This document shows, piece after piece, positions 1 through 5,542 of a DNA stretch of 5,542 bases. The translations under genes were made by a program, and so were the position numbers. The notes under the pieces were generated by a model. That model saw only the letters and a list, made by a program, of their open reading frames with translations. It ran no database searches and was not told the origin of the DNA. Each line of letters starts with the position of its first letter. Position 1 is the first letter of the stretch. The stretch is from Acidobacteriota bacterium (GTDB lineage: Bacteria; Acidobacteriota; Aminicenantia; UBA2199): positions 1 to 5,542 of the forward strand of contig JAKAGC010000323.1 of assembly GCA_021817755.1 (NCBI GenBank), written 5' to 3'.

Positions 1-190
1 CACCGGATGTTTTGAATACGATAAAGTTGGGATATTGAAATGCTTCACCGGGCGAAAATTCTGCTATATCTTCAAAAATAGCGGCTATAGAGTTATTCAT
101 GGAGGTGTCACTGATTATAATCAGTATCCGGTATTCCATGTTTTGGAGCGAATAGGTCCGATATAGAATAGGAATGCCGTATTTTTCCGA
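1..190 (-). other. Degenerate condensation-like segment at the visible C terminus of the PKS
   Basis: Residues about 1029-1091 of the PKS, after the ACP, contain YRILIIISDTSMNNS, then IFEDIAEF, then FQYPNFIVFKTSG. This resembles the centre of NRPS condensation domains: the strand leading into HHxxSDGxSM, the following helix, and the QYxDFxxW element. The two histidines and the glycine of the catalytic motif are absent, and only about 15-35 residues separate it from the ACP where roughly 130 or more would be expected. Inference: a shortened, probably non-catalytic condensation-superfamily domain whose second half would lie beyond the window. The start of an unrelated domain is an alternative. 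Confidence 0.4.
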
Positions 191-3100
191 GAGTTTCTCT
201 GTCACTGTTTGCATATCGAGAGTTTGACCCTGCTTCGGTGTCAGTTTGAGCTTACGGGAAATTTCTCGGATGTTTTGAAGTGAGAGTAAATCCTGAAATG
301 TAACCTGAAAATCGGATTTACGAATCAGATTCGCAAGCTGTACGGAATTTAGGGAATCACCGCCCAATTCATAAAAGTTATCGAGAACACCGATAGGACC
401 AACCCCGAAAAATTGTTGAAATAGAGACGCAATAGCCTTCTCTGTTTCGTCTTGCGGCGGTGTATAAGGAGTTCCCAGCGATGGGCGAGGTCGTAACGAA
501 GATGAGGACTGTATCGGTGCTGCACCCATATCCCCGGATTGCTTGAGCTGGTCTGAATTCATCGCATCCTGCCCGGGTTGTGGCGTCTGGGAATAAGAGG
601 TAGACAGGTTCCAGAAATTGACAACTGCTGGATAAGGATAGGTATCGAAGGAATAAAGAGGAAGAGGAATGCGGTTCCTGGTTTCATTTTCATAAAAGTT
701 TTTCCAATCGATAATTACTCCATAAGCCCATAATTGACCGATTTTATTCAATAGAAAATAGGTATCTGTTTGTGTATCATCGGGGTGACGCATCAGGTTG
801 ATGGATATATGACGGGGGTTTCGTTCTTTATGCTGCATAATAAAAGTGCTTAAGGTTTTCCCCGGTCCAATTTCGATAAAGAGAGCGTCCTGGTTTTGAA
901 GTAATTGAGAGGCACCTCCGGCAAATTGTACCGTTTGCCGCAGGTGTGTAGCCCAATATGCGGGTGACATTGCATCCGCAGGCGTTATCCATGTTCCGGT
1001 TACATTGGAAATATAAGGTGTCTCAGGGGTGTTTAACGTGATGGTTTTTACCAGTTCGATGAATGGTTCCAATATGGGCTCCATCATCGATGAGTGAAAA
1101 GCATGGGAGGTATGAAGTGCTCTGGCTTCAATTCCTTTTTCTTTTAATGTTAATTGAAGTGCGTTTATGTCTTCATGAGTACCTGAGACAACACACCGTG
1201 AACCTGTATTTACAGCCGCAATAGAAAGAGCTGGAGTGAGATAATTAACTAATTCATCGGGAGATAGGGGAACACTTAACATGGCACCCGAAGGGATTTG
1301 CTGCATAAGTTGCCCACGTTTGAGAACGAGTTTTAATGCATCTTCCAGGGAAAATACATTTGACAGATGAGCTGCTACGTATTCACCGATACTGTGCCCG
1401 ATCATGGCAAAGGGTTGTATTCCCCAATGCATGAGTTGTTTGGAAAGTGCATATTCGATGATAAAAAGCAGGGGCTGTGTGTACTGAGTTTCATTAATAT
1501 CTATAGCAGGGGTATTGGATGCGGATGGATATAGAATTTCTTTGAAATTCGTTCCGCTTAATGTGTTCAAAACTTGAAAGCAACGCTCCATTTCTTTACG
1601 GAAAACTGGTTCTTCTTTGTAAAGCTGAATTCCCATATTGACATATTGCGAGCCTTGACCGGGAAACATGAAGACCGCTTTCGGACGGTAATCCTTTTCA
1701 AGGTGTTGAGTAAACGGCGGCAAATCCGGATTAGTCAAGACATTCACGGGGGAAAGGGAAGATGAACATACTCCCATCCGGCGAAATCGGAGCGATTTTC
1801 TTCCAACTTTCAATGTATAAGTCGCATCGGCCAGGTTAACTCCTTGATTGTTTTTAAAGTACTCCACCAGATGGCGAGTATTTCTATCCAAAGCCCCTTC
1901 GCTTTGTGCTGAAATCAAAAGAAGCTGATGTTCTCGCGAAGATGAAGAAGGCTGAGGTTTGGGAGGTGCTTCGATGATTGCATGCGCATTGGTTCCACCG
2001 ATACCGAAGGAACTTATACCTGCTCTCATGGGTAGATTTGACGGTTCCCAGGGAGATAATGCGGCATTGACATAAAAGGGGCTGTTTGCGAAATCGATTT
2101 CAGGGTTTGGATGTTCGAAATGAAGCGTCGGTGGGATTAAGCGGTGTTTCATTGCCATAATCGTCTTAATGAGTCCTGCTGCACCTGCTGCTGTGTCCAG
2201 GTGACCGATATTCGTTTTCACTGCACCCAATGCAATTGAGTGTTTTTTATTATTTTTAAAGACTTTCTTCAATGCATTGATTTCTACCGGATCACCCAAT
2301 CGCGTACCAGTGCCGTGGGTTTCAATGTAAGTAACCGTTTCCGGTTCGATTTCCGCCATTTGGAGCGCAGCCCAGATTACTTCAGCTTGACCCGTAATAC
2401 TAGGCGCAGTAAAACCTACTTTACGGTCTCCATCATTATTGATCGCTGTTCCTTTGATTACAGCATGGATTGTGTCCCGGTCTTTTTTGGCACGGTTCAG
2501 CATTTTGAGAACAACTACTCCTGCACCTTCACCGCGGATAGTCCCTGACGCTTTGTCATCAAATGCACGGCAATGGCCATCTCTGGAACCGATCATTCCT
2601 TCCTGGTAGACATACCCTGTTTTGCCCTGGTGAGTCAAGGATACACCCCCTGCCAGAGCCATGCGGCATTCGCTGTTTATAAGTGCCTGACACGCGAGAT
2701 GAAGCGCAACCAATGAAGTGGAACAGGCGGTCTGCAAATAAAACGAAGGTCCCTTAAGACCGAGTTTATAGGAAATCCTTGTACATAAATAATCTTTTCT
2801 TAAATAAGTGGCTGCATATCCCATCAGGGTATTGGCACGGTCGGAAAGGAGGTTATAGGCTTCCCAGTTAATCGCAGTGGATGCCCCTGCATATAATCCG
2901 ATTAGCTGGGAATAGGTAGAGGGATCATAACCGGCATGTTCGAGAGCATGCCAACAACATTGATGGAAAATTCTGACCTGGGGGTCCATGAATTCGGATT
3001 CGATGGGTGTATAATTGAAGAAAACCGAATCGAAATATTCCTGATCCTCCAGGAGTCCGCGGGCATTAACATAATTGGGATTAGAGAGTATCTGTTGTTT

Positions 3101-3274
3101 AATCCCTGCTGCAAGGGATTCTTCCTGAGTGAAAAAGGAGATGGTTTCTTTTCCGTTTTTCAAGTTTTCCCAGAAGTGTTCAATATCAGGAGATCCGGGA
3201 AATCTCCCTGCCATTCCGATTACTGCGACTTCAAATCCGGTTTCGTTTTGGGAAGTCTGATTGTATTCAGTCAT
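1..3274 (-). CDS. Hybrid type I polyketide synthase module, KS-AT-ACP, 3' end cut by window edge
   Basis: The frame is open for 1091 codons from the ATG to the window edge. The ketosynthase spans about residues 14-437. It opens with VAVIGMAGRFPGS and carries the full Cys-His-His set: Cys184 in TACSTS, His320 in ETHGTGT and His358 in KTNIGH; it closes with GGTNAH. The acyltransferase (about 533-815) has PGQGSQ, the nucleophile Ser628 in GHSIGEYVAA, and HAFH at 724-727, the signature of malonyl-CoA selection. A Ser/Pro/Gln-rich linker (890-940) leads to an acyl carrier domain (about 944-1011) with phosphopantetheine Ser974 in LGGDSL. There is no KR, DH or ER, so the module should leave a beta-ketoacyl chain. 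Residues after 1015 resemble a degenerate condensation domain (separate entry). The KS follows an NRPS carrier protein, so it probably accepts a peptidyl or aminoacyl chain. The start is fixed by a perfect Shine-Dalgarno and by KS homology beginning 15 residues later. The module type is certain; the total length and the final product are not. Confidence 0.95.
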   Translation of the reverse strand, partial: MTEYNQTSQNETGFEVAVIGMAGRFPGSPDIEHFWENLKNGKETISFFTQEESLAAGIKQQILSNPNYVNARGLLEDQEYFDSVFFNYTPIESEFMDPQVRIFHQCCWHALEHAGYDPSTYSQLIGLYAGASTAINWEAYNLLSDRANTLMGYAATYLRKDYLCTRISYKLGLKGPSFYLQTACSTSLVALHLACQALINSECRMALAGGVSLTHQGKTGYVYQEGMIGSRDGHCRAFDDKASGTIRGEGAGVVVLKMLNRAKKDRDTIHAVIKGTAINNDGDRKVGFTAPSITGQAEVIWAALQMAEIEPETVTYIETHGTGTRLGDPVEINALKKVFKNNKKHSIALGAVKTNIGHLDTAAGAAGLIKTIMAMKHRLIPPTLHFEHPNPEIDFANSPFYVNAALSPWEPSNLPMRAGISSFGIGGTNAHAIIEAPPKPQPSSSSREHQLLLISAQSEGALDRNTRHLVEYFKNNQGVNLADATYTLKVGRKSLRFRRMGVCSSSLSPVNVLTNPDLPPFTQHLEKDYRPKAVFMFPGQGSQYVNMGIQLYKEEPVFRKEMERCFQVLNTLSGTNFKEILYPSASNTPAIDINETQYTQPLLFIIEYALSKQLMHWGIQPFAMIGHSIGEYVAAHLSNVFSLEDALKLVLKRGQLMQQIPSGAMLSVPLSPDELVNYLTPALSIAAVNTGSRCVVSGTHEDINALQLTLKEKGIEARALHTSHAFHSSMMEPILEPFIELVKTITLNTPETPYISNVTGTWITPADAMSPAYWATHLRQTVQFAGGASQLLQNQDALFIEIGPGKTLSTFIMQHKERNPRHISINLMRHPDDTQTDTYFLLNKIGQLWAYGVIIDWKNFYENETRNRIPLPLYSFDTYPYPAVVNFWNLSTSYSQTPQPGQDAMNSDQLKQSGDMGAAPIQSSSSLRPRPSLGTPYTPPQDETEKAIASLFQQFFGVGPIGVLDNFYELGGDSLNSVQLANLIRKSDFQVTFQDLLSLQNIREISRKLKLTPKQGQTLDMQTVTEKLSEKYGIPILYRTYSLQNMEYRILIIISDTSMNNSIAAIFEDIAEFSPGEAFQYPNFIVFKTSG
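3267..3274 (-). other. Overlapping stop and start (ATGACTGA) between the NRPS and PKS genes
   Basis: The PKS start codon ATG precedes the NRPS stop codon TGA by two bases, so the genes overlap by 8 bases in different frames. This is typical of co-transcribed, translationally coupled genes and supports the two proteins acting as consecutive modules made in similar amounts. Confidence 0.9.
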
Positions 3275-5519
3275 CGAGGTTTCCTCCTCTTCTATTCATG
3301 CGTTGTTTCATCCTGCTTTTTCCTTCGTCCAAATCTTCGGTTCGTTGTGCCATGGTTTCCAGGAAGTTTTCTTCCTCTCCTCCTTTTTCTAAATAATTGG
3401 CGAGGGAGTGGATGGTGGCATATTCAAAAAGAGTCATGACCGGGATATCGCGTTTGAGTATTTCATTTAATCTCGTGTTGACCTGAATGAGTTTCAACGA
3501 ATTGCCGCCTAATTCAAAGAAATGATTGTGTACCCCCACTTTTTCCAGTTGCAGTACTTCTTGCCAGATCGAGGCTATTGTTTTTTCAAGATCGCTGCCT
3601 GGCGCAATGTAACTCTCTTCCGCCACTTTTGCGGTATATTCGGCATCGTACTCTTCCAATGCTTTCTTATCCACTTTCCCGTTGTACGTTAATGGGATGC
3701 GCTCTATAAATATGAAATGAGAGGGCACCATATAATTGGGAACCCGCTTCTCAAGAAATTCTCTTAATTGTGATATGGGGATACTGGTTTCCGAAACGAG
3801 ATAAGCACATAAAAACCGTTCACTACTCTTATCCTGGCGATGAGTAACTACCGCTTCTTTTATAAGAGGATGAGTGAGCAAGACTTTTTCGATTTCACTT
3901 GTCTCTACCCTGAATCCTCTTATCTTTACCTGAGTGTCCATACGACCGAGAAATTGAATCACATATTGACCAGATTTAGCCACATCCGGAACCCATCGTG
4001 CAAGATCTCCTGTTTTGTAAAATATGGTTTGGTTATTTTTGTGTTGATGCAGGGGGGCTTTTGTGAACCCCACTGCGTGGGGGACTATCTCATCCGACTT
4101 AATTATCGAAAGTGTATTTTCTGGTTTTATATTATCTTGATCTTCAATATAATTGTATTGTGAATTGCCCCCCTGCACCCTCTTAAGACTTTTTGACATG
4201 AAATCATTCTTATCAGAAGTTTTGTCGGGGTCCAGGGGCGGGTTTTTCAAAACGAGCCCCTGGAAGGCAATAAACCGTTCATTTGTTAATTCCGGGTGGT
4301 TGAGGTATCCTGGGGTAGTTCCGGTTCCTGAGATGCAGAGTTGGCCAGGTACGCCCAGGGGGACAAGATTGGAATAGGTATCGAGGATATGAATTTGTGT
4401 GTTTTGGATAGGAGTACCGATTGTTGGAGTTTTGCGATAGGATTGGAAATGATCGAAATCGATATACTGGGCAATACAACCGATTGTAGTTTCTGTTGGG
4501 CCATAGTGATTGATAATTTCAAGAGAGGGGAGAATGGTATGGGCTTTTTCTACTGATTCCAGGTGAATCGGTTCTCCACCGCAAACCAAGAGGCGGAGGG
4601 TTGTGCAGTTTTCCGAAGTAAAGGCAGGGTTTTGTACGATGACTGATAAGAGGGATGGAGTAATTTTTAAATAGGTAATTTTGTTTTCCCGGATATATTC
4701 GATCATATGACCAGGCATCAGGTAGGTATCCCTTGAGATGATATGGACCGCGGCACCTGCAAGCATTGGCGGAAAGAGTGACGTATAACCCAGGTCGAAT
4801 GCATAGGATGAGGTGAGAATGGATTTATCGGACGCAGTCAAGTTGGCTTTGGAAATAAACCACGTACAATAATTGACCAAATTGGAATGAGTAATTATGA
4901 CTCCTTTGGGTTTGCCTGTTGTACCCGACGTATAAATCACATAAGCCGGGGATGAAGGGGAAACTGGAATATCTGTTGTTTCCGGCACTTCTTTATATGA
5001 ATCTGTTTCTAATTCTGTCTTTTGGTCCTGGTAGAAAAGAATTTCGCGGGGATAGCCTTCGAGTTTGTTTTGAATTGAAGGTTTATCATTTGACGAAACC
5101 GAAACGATAACCAGTGAAGCGTTACTATCGTTTAACATAAAGGAAATCCGTTCCGCAGGATAATCGGGATCAATGGGCATATATGCTGCCCCTGCACGCA
5201 AGATACCTATAATAACCGGTAGCATTTCTATAGATGGCTGGGCAATGATACCCACTATAGAACCTTGAACCACTCCTTTAATCGTAAGAAGGTTTTTCAG
5301 TTGAAGGGTTTTCCGGTTCATATCCCGGTAAGTTAAAATGGAGACAGTCGAAGTGGGTAATTGGCCTTGCAGGTGGGTATCAAAAGATATTCCTGCTACT
5401 GAGATGTTGTCCGGGGTTTTATTTGCCTGTTTTTCGAAGAGGGAATAATAGGTTTCTTCTGAAGGATAAGGAGACGTTGTGTCATTCAATTCCATTAGTA
5501 GGCGGTTTTTTTCTTCCAT
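3267..5519 (-). CDS. NRPS adenylation-thiolation protein, predicted to load aspartate
   Basis: This is a 750-residue A-T protein that activates an amino acid with ATP and tethers it to its own carrier domain. Core motifs in order: A1 LTYRDMN (62), A2 LRAGAAYMPIDPDYP (107), A3 YTSGTTGKPKG (196), A4 FDLGYT (241), A5 NHYGPTE (337), A6 GQLCISGTG (392), A7 YKTGDLARW (501), A8 GRMDTQVKIRGFR (525), A9 VPNYMVPS (593), A10 NGKVDKK (613, catalytic Lys615). The carrier domain has FFELGGNSL with Ser674. Aligning by eye to GrsA, the specificity residues are D242, L243, T246, K285, L311, C313, H338, I346, G347, K615, close to known Asp codes (DLTKxGHxGK). Oddities: about 70 extra residues between A6 and A7 (roughly 420-495), palindromic at DNA level; A8 ends VETSEIE rather than the usual IELGEIE; no C domain in this frame. 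The charged tail 711-750 may be a docking element. The start is uncertain: the frame stays open upstream to the window edge, no good Shine-Dalgarno precedes the ATG, and homology begins at once with the C-A linker. Confidence 0.95.
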   Translation of the reverse strand: MEEKNRLLMELNDTTSPYPSEETYYSLFEKQANKTPDNISVAGISFDTHLQGQLPTSTVSILTYRDMNRKTLQLKNLLTIKGVVQGSIVGIIAQPSIEMLPVIIGILRAGAAYMPIDPDYPAERISFMLNDSNASLVIVSVSSNDKPSIQNKLEGYPREILFYQDQKTELETDSYKEVPETTDIPVSPSSPAYVIYTSGTTGKPKGVIITHSNLVNYCTWFISKANLTASDKSILTSSYAFDLGYTSLFPPMLAGAAVHIISRDTYLMPGHMIEYIRENKITYLKITPSLLSVIVQNPAFTSENCTTLRLLVCGGEPIHLESVEKAHTILPSLEIINHYGPTETTIGCIAQYIDFDHFQSYRKTPTIGTPIQNTQIHILDTYSNLVPLGVPGQLCISGTGTTPGYLNHPELTNERFIAFQGLVLKNPPLDPDKTSDKNDFMSKSLKRVQGGNSQYNYIEDQDNIKPENTLSIIKSDEIVPHAVGFTKAPLHQHKNNQTIFYKTGDLARWVPDVAKSGQYVIQFLGRMDTQVKIRGFRVETSEIEKVLLTHPLIKEAVVTHRQDKSSERFLCAYLVSETSIPISQLREFLEKRVPNYMVPSHFIFIERIPLTYNGKVDKKALEEYDAEYTAKVAEESYIAPGSDLEKTIASIWQEVLQLEKVGVHNHFFELGGNSLKLIQVNTRLNEILKRDIPVMTLFEYATIHSLANYLEKGGEEENFLETMAQRTEDLDEGKSRMKQRMNRRGGNLDD
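3283..3288 (-). promoter_or_regulatory. Strong ribosome binding site for the PKS gene
   Basis: A perfect AGGAGG lies 8 bases before the PKS ATG, inside codons for the Arg-Arg-Gly-Gly near the NRPS C terminus. It decides the PKS start and shows that the PKS is translated by its own initiation, probably coupled to translation of the NRPS. The A-T gene has no comparable site; only a weak AGGA about 15 bases before its ATG. Confidence 0.85.
4048..4177. repeat. 130-base element bounded by 11-base inverted repeats, in frame inside the A domain
   Basis: The ends are TGCAGGGGGGC and its exact complement GCCCCCCTGCA, with an AT-rich centre. The element codes for about residues 448-491 of the A-T protein, between motifs A6 and A7, where A domains normally have a short surface loop. 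The centre translates to low-complexity polar sequence (NSQYNYIEDQDN and onward) that matches no A-domain core. No target-site duplication is visible at the ends. I infer a small palindromic or MITE-like repeat tolerated as an in-frame insertion, comparable in principle to the Rickettsia palindromic elements; its spread in the genome cannot be seen here. Confidence 0.6.
4068..4082. repeat. Short hairpin inside the 130-base element
   Basis: CCCCAC and GTGGGG form a perfect six-base stem around a TGC loop. It lies ten bases inside one arm of the larger inverted repeat and is part of the same insertion. It has no T-run after it on either strand, so it is not a typical terminator. Confidence 0.65.
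4231..4264. repeat. Second palindrome in the A6-A7 insertion
   Basis: TCCAGGGGC pairs perfectly with GCCCCTGGA across a 16-base loop; GTTTT and AAAAC within the loop can extend the structure. On the coding strand it translates as QGLVLKNPPLD (about residues 420-430), directly after the normal A6 region ending ELTNERFIAF. It therefore marks the N-terminal boundary of the extra block. Its arm (TCCAGGGG) resembles the arm of the neighbouring element (TGCAGGGG), suggesting related repeats. Confidence 0.65.
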
Positions 5520-5542
5520 ATCAGAACATCGATATCCTGAAT
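5495..5542 (-). CDS. Extreme 3' end of an upstream reading frame, probably the C-domain partner
   Basis: In the frame one base off from the A-T gene, the minus strand reads IQDIDVLIWKKKTAY and then stops at TAA (5497-5495), overlapping the A-T gene by 25 bases. IQDIDVL matches the pattern usual at the end of NRPS condensation domains just before the A domain (I-x-D-I-D-x-L followed by xEEEK and a LL-x-x-x-N-D segment). The A-T gene supplies the continuation, MEEKNRLLMELNDT, in its own frame. I infer that an upstream condensation-domain gene ends here, either as a naturally split gene or because of a one-base frameshift. Only 15 residues are visible. In the third frame a TGA at 5523-5521 could equally end a different upstream gene one base before the A-T start. 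Confidence 0.4.
   Translation of the reverse strand: MQDIDVLIWKKKTAY
5504..5528 (-). other. Putative reading-frame junction in the C-A linker, with a seven-A run
   Basis: The coding strand passes from the IQDIDVL frame to the EEKNRLLMELND frame here, a shift of one base. The stretch contains CTGATATG followed by an A7 run (5512-5506), the kind of place where single-base sequencing or replication errors occur. Because EEK already fits the A-domain side, the most economical change is one lost base just before or at the ATG and not in the A run. Confidence 0.4.

Noticed and set aside
3250..3300. Separate promoter for the PKS gene
   Set aside because: The region is coding sequence with overlapping genes; I see a ribosome binding site but no convincing -35/-10 pair.
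4048..4177. A complete insertion sequence
   Set aside because: Although it has inverted terminal repeats, it is only 130 bases, encodes no transposase and shows no target-site duplication.
4231..4264. Hairpin as an intrinsic transcription terminator
   Set aside because: No T-run follows the stem on either strand, and the coding frame continues through it into conserved A-domain motifs.
1574..4556. Plus-strand open frames of 60-170 codons, and minus-strand frames within the two large genes (for example 2902-3114 and 4279-4522)
   Set aside because: They lie entirely inside strongly supported NRPS/PKS coding sequence in other frames and their translations show no recognisable domain.
5506..5512. 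A7 run as a programmed -1 ribosomal frameshift site joining the upstream frame to the A-T gene
   Set aside because: The direction of shift is right, but in the upstream frame the heptamer is G AAA AAA and not the efficient A AAA AAG/AAC form. The EEK residues also already fit the A-domain frame before the run, so a change upstream of it is simpler.

Overview
The window is one strand of an assembly-line biosynthetic locus. Everything codes on the minus strand, read from position 5542 down to 1, with no intergenic DNA. In transcription order it holds: (i) the last few codons of an upstream reading frame that look like the end of a condensation (C) to adenylation (A) linker; (ii) a 750-residue nonribosomal peptide synthetase (NRPS) A-thiolation protein; (iii) a hybrid type I polyketide synthase (PKS) module of order KS-AT-ACP. 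The PKS runs off the left edge of the window just after entering a degenerate condensation-like segment.

The genes are arranged as one transcription unit. The NRPS stop and the PKS start overlap by 8 bases, and a perfect AGGAGG ribosome binding site for the PKS lies inside the last codons of the NRPS gene. The NRPS ends in a charged tail that could dock to the PKS. Inferred chemistry: the A domain activates an amino acid, most likely aspartate (residues at the ten specificity positions read D-L-T-K-L-C-H-I-G-K), and loads it on its own carrier domain. The KS then accepts the peptidyl chain and extends it with a malonyl unit chosen by the AT. No KR, DH or ER is present, so the beta-keto group should survive unless an enzyme acts in trans.

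Three things stand out. A block of roughly 70 to 75 residues sits between A-domain motifs A6 and A7; its DNA is built from GC-run palindromes, so it looks like in-frame insertion of palindromic repeat elements. The start of the A-domain gene lies exactly where a C-A linker appears to change reading frame. The segment after the ACP resembles the middle of a condensation domain without the HHxxxDG motif and with most of the N-terminal half missing.

The organism cannot be named with certainty. Moderate GC, C-domain-less A-T proteins with odd insertions and many short NRPS/PKS genes in a row recall uncultured Acidobacteriota/Aminicenantes-type genomes, but this is an impression from memory and not a database result. 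No RNA genes, CRISPR arrays, transposases, promoters or terminators were recognised.
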